DNA of 64,000 nucleotides from Rhabditophanes sp. KR3021 (taxonomy: Eukaryota; Nematoda; Chromadorea; Rhabditida; Alloionematidae): assembly GCA_963281155.1 (NCBI GenBank), contig CAUJLY010000003.1, positions 1,860,001 to 1,924,000 on the forward strand, written 5' to 3'. Of the stretch, positions 11,824-23,220 are shown piece by piece. The notes under the pieces are model-generated. The model was not told where the DNA came from. It made no database searches and worked only from the letters and a program-made list of their open reading frames with translations. Within the stretch, counting starts at the first letter, position 1; each line of letters opens with the position of its first letter. The position numbers and the translations under genes are program-made.

Positions 11824-13290
11824 TTAGTTAATTTTGAGTAACTCAACATCGAAAATGAGGGTAGCATTTGCGGGAATGGCTCCGCGAACTCCGCTAGCTC
11901 CATATCCGAGATCGGGGCTGATCTTGAGGATTGATCTTTCTCCGACAGACATCTTGGTTAATCCCTGAAACATGGTAATTGGACTTTAGATAAGCTTTTT
12001 ACTTTTGTTGTTCATTTTGTATTTAGCTGAATGCTACTTTTGTGTGTCATAATATTTAGTATCATATTTAAAGAGACTTCGTACTAACAGTTGTTATGAT
12101 TCGTGTTATCACATTTGACTTAACTAATCATTCTTATTTATTTTAGTACCTATCATCGCCTCAATTGGTGTTTTATTATTGTTGACTAGAAGAAGAAGAA
12201 AATTCTACTAAAATCAAGAGAACCTTTTCAAAGTTTCACAGGAAGAGGTCAGTAGCTTGTCTCAATTAGTCAAATACTGCAGTCCAACACCAGCTAAACC
12301 AAAAATAAGCTGTACAGATATCAAAAGTCTTCTCTTACAAGCAGTAAGAATCATGTTGTTGATGGTAAGTCTAAATTTGTATTATTTTATCTTATGTACT
12401 TTAGAAAAGATATTGATAGCGACAATGGCAGTTAAATCATCAAGATTATCGAAGGTACTAAGAAAGAGGACCAATGGATACATTCTTGTCGAAAATTGGC
12501 TTATGAACGACATCTTCTACTACTGATGTCAAAGCCCATCTTCGATCGGAGATTCAATGTCAAGTAAGAGGACATACATTTGTTTGAAGCCAGTTATAGT
12601 TTATCCTGATGTAACTGTTCCAATGGAAGTTGGCGATGTAAGTTACTATTTAATATGCCTATAATATAATCTTTCAGGTTTCTTCAACTCAAGATGAGGA
12701 AGAAGTGAAAGATTTTACTCCGACTAATCTCGAAAATGTTTGAATATTCTGAAGCAGCTGTCTTTTTCGACGTCAAATCTAATGATTTCTCAGAATATGG
12801 ACATAAAGGGCACATTAACAAATATTAATATGTCTTTTTGTGTTTTTTCATATACTCTAATTGATTTTTAGTAATAAACTTTTTTAATTTTGTTCGCTAA
12901 TTACCTGGTCCCATCCCTTGATGACCTATAAATGATGATATTTATTAGAAGCTTATTTAAATCTAGCAACTTACTTCTCCTTTTCCAACGGTAAAGCTGA
13001 AAGGAGATCCACGAGTGCGAGAGGAATCAACTTCGGTTCCATTTTCCAAAGTCAAAACGTAGTGGCAACTGACTTTTTGTCCAGCCTTTGGGTAGCTAAC
13101 GCCTAAATGAGCAAAATAATCGAAAATAACTTATATTAAATAATTTTAACTTACCATCTCCGTCCTTCTTGATAGTAATATCGACGCCCATGATTTGCGG
13201 TGTGAAGTATAAAGTTCTAAAAAGGTTATTTTTATTGGCTGGCAAAGGTAATGAAAGACGCAACATGGAACGGGATAACGAAGCCAACAT
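11824..13290 (-). CDS. fkb: FKBP12-type peptidyl-prolyl isomerase, possible mitochondrial N-terminal form
   Basis: Exons on the minus strand: 13155-13290, 12975-13102, 12905-12925, 11824-11964. The conserved FKBP12 core begins at the ATG at 13191 and is exactly 108 residues: [13 protein letters not shown], then [32 protein letters not shown] and FDVELLKIN. FKBPs catalyse cis-trans isomerisation of prolyl bonds and bind FK506/rapamycin. The same frame continues upstream for 33 codons to an ATG at 13290. The leader ([20 protein letters not shown] and so on) has several Arg, many Ser and Leu and no acid, like a mitochondrial presequence. A CTTTTTAG inside the leader (about 13216-13223) could instead be a trans-splice acceptor giving the short cytosolic form. 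The last intron is 940 bp and holds decayed plus-strand coding sequence. Which start is used is not known. Confidence 0.93.
12140..12840 (+). pseudogene. Decayed plus-strand gene fragments in the last FKBP intron
   Basis: Antisense to FKBP, several short coding-like pieces follow each other on the plus strand: a hydrophobic segment followed by TRRRRKFY near 12155-12210, a piece containing [13 protein letters not shown] near 12515-12560, one with [17 protein letters not shown] near 12588-12640, and one with [20 protein letters not shown] near 12678-12741. A good intron (GTAAGTTA...TTTCAG) separates the last two. Stops and frame changes break the rest. It looks like a dead single-pass membrane protein gene, but I cannot name the family. 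Confidence 0.4.
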
Positions 13291-15299
13291 AATTATTTCC
13301 TATAAGCATCAAAAACAAATAATAAAATAATAAACGATAGTTGTTGTCGACTTATGGCATAAGGCAGAACCTTAGAAAGGCAATGAAGTGTTATATTGTC
13401 GTTGGCACAGAGGCGCCAGATGATGTATCGCGTATGTGGCTAGTTTGAGTTAATAAATGATAAAAAACTAAATTGGCTTGTCTGAAGCGAATCAATAATA
13501 TACACACATTTTAAACGACTATTAGTCTGAAACGGTCGAGGTCAACTAATAATCTAAACGATAGAGAGAACAGACAACTTTTTTAGATTAAAATAAAGTT
13601 GGAGAAATGGGTTGGCCCAATCGGTACGAGACTTAGACGCAATATTTAAAATTTAGGAAAACCCACTTTCTTTTTGATCTTTTCAATTTGAAGGTGACTT
13701 TTAAATAATATTGTTGTATGTACATACGCACAACCAAGGTTAACTGTCCTTTCAAGGGTGCATGTTCTTTTTGAAGTGCAAAACTCATTTCTTTTTGTTT
13801 GCTTTATTGGAAAAATTGAATTTATTAATAATTTAAAGGAATGAGAGAGAAGCTTCTGGAAAAAGTATGAATACCATGCCCAAAAGATAAGGATGATAAT
13901 AAAAAGGGGTATAAGGTGATGTTAGCAATTTTTCTTTCTATTGCATGATGTGATATGACTGAAAAAACGAGTATAAGGCTAACCCATATATAGAACCTTG
14001 TTAATCATGATAAGCATAGGCTGACCAAACTATATATTAATCCAACCAAACAAAATCTCGTTTCATACTTTCAAGCAAATATATGCAGACAACTTAAGAT
14101 TTGTTCAAAGCAAATGCCAAAGGCACCATATTTATCGCCCATAAAATGAAATAATGTTGATTGTATTGTCCATTTCTTTAATAACTTTTATGGTTGAAAC
14201 GAAATCTCATTTCTTACACATAACCTGTATAAAAAGTAAAGATACACAAATTTGTACAAGCAAATTGCTTTTTCTTATTATCCTGATATAGAAACAAACA
14301 AATTTATATTATTGTACACAGGTGTAGATTAAAAGCGACAGATTGTATCAAGGGATGCATTTATATGGTTTTTGACTTTATCCAGTTAATGAATGATGTT
14401 GATAATCTCACTATAAAAAATCAACTAATAATAATATTTGTTTTCTTATTAATTTACAAAATGTGTGTGCATAAGCAATATTACTTTTTTTGTAGTAGCA
14501 AATGTTCATAAAAATGGACTTATTTGTCTTTTTTGTTAAATTTGTATTTAAATGGCTTGTTTGGGTATTTAATTTGGTGTCGAAATAAGGAACAGTAGAT
14601 AAATTATTTGCAAACTTAAAATTATAGGTTAACTACTTTATGAGTTGCTTGTTCGTTTTTTAGACATTGGCAAATGGGAGTTAGAGACTTCGAATTGGGG
14701 TTATACTTTCTTGCAACAACTTATTTTGTTTGGATATGCATTTTGTATAGGATATAATATAGTCTGAACACACAGCTGATAAGCATCCTGCTTCTTGTTA
14801 ATTTATTTGTTGTTTAGCCCCTACTCGATTGCATCAAAAAAAGATATGAACAATGCAATGAAAAAGGTTTAAGCAAGCAATGGCTTTTTATTTGGGGATA
14901 GAGAGTTTTATCCTCTTGAAGAAAGTATTTATAAAATTCATTTTCTATCACATAATTGTTTGATCCTTTTGCAACTTTATTTATGAAAATATTATGGATG
15001 TGAGATGTTTATGTTTTTGAAAAGGACTAAATATGTATATACTTACCTCGCTAATAATTCTTTAGTATATTAGTACAATCTTGCAGACCATTTCCATCTG
15101 ACAATCAAAATTACTTAACAGGGTTGAGAATGAATATTTGGCAAAGAGGATGTGTTATCTTGTACTTCGCTTTAGATAACACTCCTATACACTAAAGATG
15201 CTATCATTTTTTACTTATACTAATACCTTATCTTGCGTCTTTTTGAAGTTATAATATTAATTACCTATCTATAAAAGCCATCAACATTTTAGGCAGAGT
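13291..15299. other. 2-kb AT-rich intergenic region
   Basis: I see no exon, RNA gene or notable repeat. The FKBP promoter (on the right of the gene) should lie in the first few hundred bases. Confidence 0.5.
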
Positions 15300-15779
15300 C
15301 TGTATTATTTGAATTGCTTATCAGTTCGTTCCATTTAATCAAACCAACCCTCTGTGGATCTGGTATAAAGGTAAGGCAATAGGACCTAAACTTCGTATAA
15401 TCAAGTTGTCTCGCGGTAGGAGCTTAAGTTCTTTTCCGGGTACTTGCAAATTAAATTGACACAGTAAGTTGACAATTCCTAACATCCTTTAACAGTAATG
15501 TCTTTTTTCAGATAAACTTTATGGGTGCCAAGCCCCTAATCCTAGTACATCATCGTAGACCACCTTAGCGGGTCCGAGTTTCAACAACTAACTATTAATC
15601 ATCAAATATTACTTTTAATTAATCTTTGTTAAAATCAAATAAACAAGCCTAGTTTATACTTGAAAGTCATAAACTGTTCACAACTTCACCACTACTTACA
15701 CACAAATCTCCACAATCTACTTGATTTGTTCACAATCTTTTTTAACTACCCTATCAACAGTAAACAACAAAAACTGGGA
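15300..15779 (+). promoter_or_regulatory. 5' leader of S-adenosylmethionine decarboxylase with a 16-codon upstream ORF
   Basis: This stretch is richer in G+C than its surroundings and has splice signals in the sense direction (GTAAGTTG at about 15467, TTTTTTCAG ending 15511), suggesting a spliced 5' UTR. The exon after that acceptor carries an ATG at 15521 that opens a short ORF, MGAKPLILVHHRRPP, ending at TAG 15566-15568, some 210 bases before the main start. In mammals and plants, upstream ORFs in this mRNA control translation by polyamine levels; a similar role here is inference. CAACAG just before 15762 may be another acceptor. Confidence 0.45.
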
Positions 15780-16850
15780 ATGTCAGGAACCGACACAGAT
15801 TGCGATACCTTTTCTTCCACCAACTCTGACTCATCTTCTCTACTATCTTTTGAACATGTCGCCCCAACTCACGAACATTTCTTCGAAGGAGCTGAGAAGC
15901 TTCTCGAGATGTGGTTTGATATGGAGGAAGGAGCCACCTCTTTGAGAAATATTCCACACAATGAACTGGTCGAGATGTTAGAAATCGCCCAATGCCATAT
16001 CCTTCATTTTGCTAAAAATGAAAAACTTGATTCATATGTTTTGTCTGAGTCATCTATGTTTATCTCTGACAACCGAATTATCCTTAAAACATGTGGAACT
16101 ACTAAACTTTTGCATGCAATTGGGCGAATCATAGAACTCGCTAGAAAATACGCTGGCATGACTTGTGTCATCAATGTTTATTATTCACGCAAAAATTTCC
16201 TTAAGCCCAAACTTCAATCAAAAGTACACCAGTCTTTTGACAATGAAATCACCTTTTTGGATACCTTCTTCGAGGGAGGCCAAGCCTTCTGCCTTGGCTC
16301 TTTGAAAAACGACCGTTGGTTTTTGTATTGTTATTCAAAAGACCACGTTGAACCACCGATCGCAGATCATTCTCTTGAAATTTTAATGACTGATCTACCG
16401 GAGGATGTGATGGCTGTATTCACCAAAGAAGCCTGCGTAGATGGTAAAGACTGTACTGTCAAGTCAGGAATCGACAAGATCCTTCCATACAACACACTCA
16501 TCCATGATGAATTGTTCGAACCATGCGGTTATTCCATGAATGGATTGATTTCAGGAACTGATGAATATTCAACCATCCATATTACTCCTGAACCTAACTT
16601 TTCATATGTTAGTTTCGAGACAAATCAAACCACTGAGGACTTGTACACTCAGACTATGAAAGTTATCAATTGCTTCAGACCTAGAAGTTTCTTGATCAAC
16701 ATCTTCGCCAATGAAACTTCCACTGAAACTCGGGCTACTCAACTTCGCTTTTGGAACCAAAAGATCCCTGGCTACGAAAGGGTCAATCTTCAATATGTGA
16801 CTCTAGACTACGACACTGTCGCCTACGCACAATTCATCAAGAAGGACTAA
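15780..16850 (+). CDS. smd-1: S-adenosylmethionine decarboxylase proenzyme
   Basis: A single exon of 356 residues. The enzyme decarboxylates S-adenosylmethionine to supply aminopropyl groups for spermidine and spermine synthesis in the cytosol. The proenzyme cleavage motif YVLSESS is present, with cleavage expected between Glu90 and Ser91, Ser91 becoming the pyruvoyl group. Other family landmarks are HFFEGAEKLLEMWF (substrate and processing region), ILKTCGTTKLL, YYSRKNFLKP, NPCGYSMNG-like EPCGYSMNGL, and ITPEPNFSYVSFETN. The frame is open further upstream without an ATG, so I start at the ATG of MSGTDTDCDT; the 29 or so residues before the conserved domain are Ser/Thr-rich. Length matches nematode homologues. 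The symbol is the C. elegans name. Confidence 0.96.
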   Translation: MSGTDTDCDTFSSTNSDSSSLLSFEHVAPTHEHFFEGAEKLLEMWFDMEEGATSLRNIPHNELVEMLEIAQCHILHFAKNEKLDSYVLSESSMFISDNRIILKTCGTTKLLHAIGRIIELARKYAGMTCVINVYYSRKNFLKPKLQSKVHQSFDNEITFLDTFFEGGQAFCLGSLKNDRWFLYCYSKDHVEPPIADHSLEILMTDLPEDVMAVFTKEACVDGKDCTVKSGIDKILPYNTLIHDELFEPCGYSMNGLISGTDEYSTIHITPEPNFSYVSFETNQTTEDLYTQTMKVINCFRPRSFLINIFANETSTETRATQLRFWNQKIPGYERVNLQYVTLDYDTVAYAQFIKKD

Positions 16851-17587
16851 ACCCCTTTATGAATTGGAAGCTCTTCACTATACTTATTTTTACATCAATG
16901 GCCTAATCAAATATTGAACTTAAAATTCGAAAAACAAAAAAAGTATTTAAATCCAAATGATTGCCCTAAAAACTGATAACAACTCTTGTTATGAATTCAA
17001 TCTATCCATAAAATTAAATTCTTATTCAAAAGCAATAACACTCTTTATTATTACTAACTATCTATTATTTTTACTTCGTATAAGATAAAACTATTTAAAT
17101 AAATAAAATTCTCTAAGTATATACTGTTGATCTGTCTAGCAATTTAATTATTTGCTATATTGTGTGTTGATAACAATGAATAATTGCCACGGTGCTTAAT
17201 GGGATAAGAATTCATTTGTCAAAACATACTCTCTCTTTTTAAATAATCAATTCATTCAAATATCTGATTTGTGATAAGTAATTTAATAGTAAAGGTCTTG
17301 ACGACATACATCAAGTTTAAATTGTTTTAATAAAGTGAAACAATAAATGGTCGCTAAATAAATGTTCAAAAAAGGATTAATGCAAGAGATTGAATTTGGG
17401 TTAATTAAATAAGTAATTCAGGGTGGCATGATTGAATTTTATTAGTTCTTTGCCTTTTTTGATTTATTTTGTTTATTCTTTTTGGATGACTTTGGACGAA
17501 TATTGTAGGTTTGAGAGAAATTGACAGTTGAATTTGATGTTTTACTGATGAATCAAATAAAAATATCAATGAGTTATGCCGAAATAA
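16851..17587. other. Intergenic region between convergent genes
   Basis: 3' UTRs of the decarboxylase and of the minus-strand gene beyond it. AATAAA motifs occur on both strands. No other feature is seen. Confidence 0.5.
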
Positions 17588-18080
17588 TTAATACTTTTGT
17601 GGGTACAATTTCTGATCTAGATAAATTGGCTGTCTGTTGTCATGTTCGTCAGTTAACACCATGAAATGAGTTCTGGTTCCAAAAGCTTTTGAAAGTCTCC
17701 GCATTTTCTACAAAAAGCCGTTTAATTATCCCTTTTATTAGTTAAACATACTCTTAATTGTTTACTAGACATGGTCGTTGTTGTCAAAGGCACACTACTG
17801 CTTAATTTTGTTGTCAAAACAGAAAGTGTTGACTGTACCGGTGGAGGAGAGGTGATTTTTTTAAAAACAACCCCACCCTTATTCACCTTTCTTTCATCCT
17901 TATTGAAGAAACTTTGCTGTGCTGAAGAAGCAATGATTTGAGTAGTTGTATTGTTTTTCATCAAGATCCCATTATTATTATCACCATCACGAGATCCATA
18001 ACTACCACCGCTGATTTTTGTTGTATTTTTGTTGTTAGTTGTCGTTACTCTGTCATTTGCATTGTTATGGTATACTGAAG
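17588..18080 (-). CDS. 3' exons of an unrecognised Thr/Asn/Ser-rich protein
   Basis: Two minus-strand exons, 17752-18080 and 17588-17707, joined in phase 0 over a 44-bp intron (GTATGT...TTTGTAG). The upstream end at 18080 is an acceptor (TTTTTATAG), so the gene must begin to the right, probably several hundred bases or more away; I could not find its 5' exons. The longer exon is low-complexity (VTTTNNKNTTK, a run of Asn, then Thr/Ser stretches). The last exon is of normal composition, starting KMRRLSKAFGTRTHFMVL and ending YLDQKLYPQKY before TAA 17588-17590. That conserved-looking tail is the best handle for identification. I do not recognise the family. Confidence 0.55.
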
Positions 18081-21000
18081 CTATAAAAACAACATATTAT
18101 CATCGTAAACATCAAATATTTTTGTAAAAGAAATAAAGATTAGGAATGGAGAATGTAATTGTTTTTGGAATTTTTTATTTCTATCGTTGATCTGTGATTC
18201 TGAATGCTTAAATTTGTGAATCTGTTCAAATAAACAATCTTTTTTTAGGACCTATAAGTCATATATCTTTTCATCAATAACATATTGTTTCGAACAGGCT
18301 TTTCTAGACGAAACGTTTTACAGCCCTTCTCAGTGTATTATTTAAATAACAATTTTGTGACAAAACCCGATTACAATTTAAAATTATGAGAAAGCTAAGC
18401 AAATTATCTTTCCTAATTATACTTGTCTTTCTGACTATATTCTGACAAGTAATTCTATGTCAACGAAACAAAAGTAAACTTTGTGTGAGGAATGACGATT
18501 TGTTGTTAAATAATGTATCGAAACCAAATGTTAATTGTGACGTATATAATACACACATGAGTAATGGCATAAAAAGGATGTTTATTTCACTTTTTTGATG
18601 TCAATTTATCCACCCACATAACAACTAGTGTGAACGTAGTTATCGACTTGATTTTTGTTATGCCAAAAAAGTACTTTTGCTAATACATCTTTTTCCCAGC
18701 AGCTGTAGGCCTACAACTTTTCATCCAATATAAATATTGAATAAATAAAATAGACACTCATTCGTTCTTTAATCATTCTGTCCGAATAAACTCTCCATTT
18801 TCATCGGATCCGTGACCAAACAAAAGACACAATCATTCCCCAACTTTATTCTAAGCAAATTGAAACCTTTTTTCTAAAGTAAACTCTCTCTATCAAAACT
18901 AGAATAACACATCTACCAACCAACTAATTTATTATTATTATCATCGTCTCTCTAAACATTCTTCAAACATATATAATATGTTATAAAGGGACCTACATTG
19001 ATTGTTTCAGTTCGTTTTATTTTATATATTACGCGAATGCTAATCTATAATAATTGTGCACAAATTTTGTTTATGCGATTTAATGTGGATGGGCTGATAA
19101 ATGTAGCTACTTTAATGTTAAATTAGTAAAAATGGCGTCAGCTGACAATTGTCTGTGCCACAAAACTATACTTTATCTTTGTTATTTGCTCGTCTTTTGT
19201 GCGACATAAAATGATCCCAACAAATTACCTAAATATGTACTATTAGGTGTACTATTAAGCGTATAACCACCTCGTCACTAAACAAGACATTCTTAATGGG
19301 TTTAGGTGACGAGGCATATACTAATGTCAAAAAGTGTAACTGATCAGGAAATAAAAATGTAGATGTCTTATGCAGTTTGTACCTGCTTATACCAAAAAAC
19401 ACATAATATCTATGATATGGGTTGTTATAATAATTTTTAGTAGTTATAAAACAACAACAATTATTATTATTGTTAATCTAAAATTGGCACCTCGTGACTT
19501 TTATATTTATCAGGTAATGGGATTATGTAGTTTGTATTGTCACTTCCTATTAATTAATAATAGGTTGTATTTCGCAAATAAAAAAATTAGATTAAAGTCC
19601 GTTTTTACAGTATAAAGTTACTTTTTGCGGTTGATCAAAATGATAATAGAGTACGTTGTTGAAAACTGTTGTTCCATATGTTTTTTACAATCTAGTAAAA
19701 ACTGTACAATAAAGATGAAGCATGATGGAAGACTCTAGTATTCCAAAGATCTTCAACTACTTAAGCATGATAAAAAGCATTCATCATATCATTTTTGACT
19801 ATTAGAGCTCTGTGAATCATTTACATAAATTATATATTCTATTTAAACTACTTTGATCTAAAATAATAATCATCTCTTCTATTATTGTTAAGTCTAAGAT
19901 CAGTTTGCATCAACTTGATGACATAGTTAAAAATAATATATCAAAAACACCCATTTGCCGCAATAATCAGCCGATTTCGACAAAAAATGGTACCATTATA
20001 TCAATTTTTAGAGAAACGTGACGACCCAGGCGTTTTCTAAACATCTAAGTCTAACTTTCAAACGTTGTCTATGATTTTTATGAGAATTCACGTTGTTTGT
20101 TCCCAAAATCATGAATCCTTTGTAGAACTACAATTTACTTTTCATATTAACTTTTAATGTCTTTCCGTGTTCAATTAAAAGATATATTATTTCAATGAAA
20201 CAAATGTCAAAACGTGATATTTTCAATTAAGACACCAATTATTTTTATAAAAAATATTAAATGCATTAGCTTCACCCAAGTGTAATGATAGATATTAAAA
20301 AACGAGATTGAAGGCTGGGGACAAAAAGAGTTAGATAGCAAATGTAAAACAACGATCCCCTTATCAATTGTTCCTTATCTATTAGTTGCTTTTTCTACTT
20401 AAACAAAAGGGAGATCTTTGGAAATTAGTTTGCTGTGTGCATTCTAAGTATAAGTAACTAACAATCGAATTCTTAAAAGACACATAGAGATGTCAGAGTT
20501 TGGGGAATACTTTTACGTTTTTTCAAACACACGTGGTCATTTTCCCCTGCTTGGCGTCATTCTTTTTCTGTTTTAATTTGGTATTATTGCTGTATTTGTT
20601 TTCGAGGTCGCTTCCCCTTCTTACCTAATTTATGTTTTGGTGATCGCGAATTTTTTTAAACTACCAAACTCCACCCATCCCCAAATATTAGCAGTATACG
20701 CGAAAAAAGGGTTTCCCTTATCATAGTTTTGCAGTGCCTTCTAAATAAAATAATCATTCTGATTCTTCAATTACAGTACCACCCTTTATTACACAAAAGC
20801 AAATCAACCTTTTTGTGTGAAAAGCAGTTAAATTATATCATCTATCATCCACCAAAAGTATATATAAACCGATATATACTTATTTTATGGGAGATACTAT
20901 TATCTAATTACAATAATCAAAGTTCCTTCTACCTAAGGTTTAACTTTTTACTTATTAAAAGAGGTTTCTTTTGTCAATTATATCATTTAAACTGGATTCC

Positions 21001-21118
21001 ATACTTTTGAATACGTCATTACGTTTGATACACTGCTATCGCGCCTCAAGACCACCTATTTAAAGACTACTTGTTGACAATATTTTGTCAGTACTATTTA
21101 TTTAAACTATTCTAAGCA
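18081..21118. other. 3-kb AT-rich region between divergent genes
   Basis: Probably holds 5' exons or introns of the minus-strand gene ending at 17588 and the kinase promoter, but no exon could be supported. A long hairpin lies at 19266-19319. A GTAAG donor on the minus strand near 20625 follows a G+C-richer patch and could be a leader exon. The open frames here are AT-rich and without ATG-led coding character. Confidence 0.45.
19266..19319. repeat. Imperfect 14-bp hairpin
   Basis: CCTCGTCACTAAAC (19270-19283) pairs with GTTTAGGTGACGAGG (19300-19314) with one bulged base and a 16-base loop. GTATA/TATAC flanks extend the pairing. It stands out by its G+C content in an AT-rich region. Confidence 0.8.
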
Positions 21119-22996
21119 ATGGCATCATTTAAATTAGAAGTGTTAAATGAAATAGATTCATGCGAATCTGGCGAATCTGGCCTAGAAAGTGGATCCTCAT
21201 CCGCTTATTTCTTCAACTCTGGCAAAAACCCATTCTTTGCTAATCTACCGGACCATGAAACAGTTGCTGTTGTTTCATCTCTTCCAGTCATCAACAATGC
21301 ACTTGGAGGCGATGAAACTCCCACAACAATTCAAAAAGCTCTTTGCCTGAATGCAACCAGCTACATCGAGACTCACCTCTCTAGTGACGACGAATGTGAC
21401 ATCCCCGTCCATGCTAAGATGTCGAAGATTCCTACGCCTGCACCAGTCTCCTGCCCTTGTGTGACTCCAGAAAAGTCCATCCTTATCAAGTCTTCAACTA
21501 TCCCCACCCCTCTCAACTTGAATTTTCCCTGCCATACCCGAGCCATCACAGACGACTATGAAATTTCACATGAAGTGAGTTTTGCTAACAAAAAGCCTTT
21601 TTGTTACACAACAATCAATTTGTTGCCTCTTTTCTTTAGATAATTGGGATTGGTGAGAGTGGAAAGGTAATGGCCTGTTATTCCAAGCCGGATGGGCGAA
21701 AATTCGCCCTTAAGGTTCTTCGGGACTCTCCTAAAGCTAGACGAGAGGTTGGAATTCATTACTTGACTAAGTAAGTATAACAATTTGTGCCTAAGACATC
21801 GCTTGTTTTTTAGCTCACATCCGAATGTGGTTAGTATTTCGGATATTTATGAGAACACCTTTCAAGGAGTTAAGTGTTTGTTGATGGTGGTGGAGTTTTT
21901 GGAGGGAGGGGATCTTTTGTCGAAGTTTGAGAATTCTGGCAGTATTCCTTATAGTGAGCAAGGTACGGACATATTTACCCAATTAATCTAACTTAAATTT
22001 TATTATTGCCTTTAGTTGTTGGAGATATCGCCCAGCAAATCGGAGAAGCTGTCAAATACTTGCATTCTCTAAATATCGCTCATCGCGACATCAAATTGGA
22101 AAACATCCTCTGCGGAACTTCGAATGGAAAAAGCATCTACAAATTAGCTGACTTCGGTTTCGCCAAACGCCAGGAAATAAACAAAATGTTAGAATCACCT
22201 TGTTGCACATACTATTATGTCCCACCGGAAGTCTTAAAAAGAGAAAGATACGATAAAAGTTGTGACATGTGGTCATTGGGAGTTGCTTTATATATATTGT
22301 AAGTTAATTTGAGATTAACGGAAATGTGGAACAGGTTAATTATGTTGCTGATGCAATTTCATCAGCATTACAATATTTTTAAATACATTTCAGACATCTG
22401 TTTTCCAAATATTTTTAGACATCTTTTTAATAAGGTTATCTTTTTTTAGATTATGCGCATATCCACCATTTTATTCCATGGGAGGTTCACCTTTGTCACC
22501 AGGTATGAAGTCAAGAATTTCACAGGGATGTTATAATTTTCCTGAACCAGAATGGGGGAATATTACAGAAGGCACAAAGAATGTGATCAGAAATTTGTTG
22601 AAAACAGATCCTTCCTCAAGAACCAAAATAGATGCTTTCATGAATACTGGTCTAGTGACGGGTAAAACAATACCACCACATGTTAATGAGCCCAAAGCTA
22701 CATATCCAACTATTAATTCATCATCAATGTACCCAAATACAGATGTCTACAACGCTCAAATAAAGAAATTTGAAGCTTTAACAGCTTCGAAAGCTTTTGT
22801 CAAGGAAAAGTTGATGGCTTCCCGTTTGCATTCAATCCAAGAGGAAGTTGGCCGTGCCCTGGATTCAATGAGATTAGGAAACGATACTTGTTATGTCAAA
22901 GCACTCAAAACTTCTCAAAATGGATTATTATCTAGGAGACAACAGTCGATGCTTAATCAATCAAACATAATGCCTAAATTAAGTTTAGCTCAATGA
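21119..22996 (+). CDS. mak: MAPKAPK2/3-type Ser/Thr protein kinase
   Basis: Five exons, 21119-21574, 21640-21770, 21814-21962, 22016-22298 and 22450-22996, give 521 residues. MK2-class kinases act downstream of p38 MAPK. An N-terminal Ser/Pro/Thr-rich extension of about 145 residues precedes the kinase domain. Landmarks: Gly-loop GIGESGKV, FALKVL lysine, CPKARREV-like SPKARREVGIHYL, catalytic HRDIKLEN, LADFGFAK, and YDKSCDMWSLGVALYIL. The MK2-specific PGMKSRI and NLLKTDPSSR follow. The tail has the MK2 pattern EEVGRALDSMRL and a basic RRQQ. Odd points: the activation loop reads ESPCCTYYYVPPEVL, so the p38-phosphorylated Thr-Pro is Ser-Pro and APE is PPE. Catalytic Lys, Asp and DFG are intact, so activity is expected. 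The symbol is the general nematode family name. Confidence 0.93.
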
Positions 22997-23220
22997 AACA
23001 ACAATTTTTTTAAATCAATTTCATAGACAGCCAAATAATGCTTTCATTGGTATTGCATTGCTTGTCGATTATGCAATATCATCATTTTATATTTAAATAA
23101 AAACAATTAATCAGTGGAGTGTTATTTTTTTGCGTTCAATCATCAAATTCGATGCATATAATCACAGATCAACTGCAATTAAAGCTTCTTGTCAATGAAA
23201 TTACATCACTTATGTCGTTT
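22997..23220. other. 3' end region between convergent genes
   Basis: 3' UTRs of the MK2-like kinase and of the secreted-protein gene on the minus strand; AATAAAAAC near 23096. Nothing else seen. Confidence 0.5.

Noticed and set aside
15660..15779. Upstream in-frame extension of the decarboxylase by 40 codons
   Set aside because: The extension starts at TTG, not ATG, and is not part of the conserved enzyme; the ATG at 15780 fits the family length.
18775..18860. Minus-strand open piece with a CxxC pattern
   Set aside because: Ends in a stop with no donor and no similarity; not enough to call an exon.
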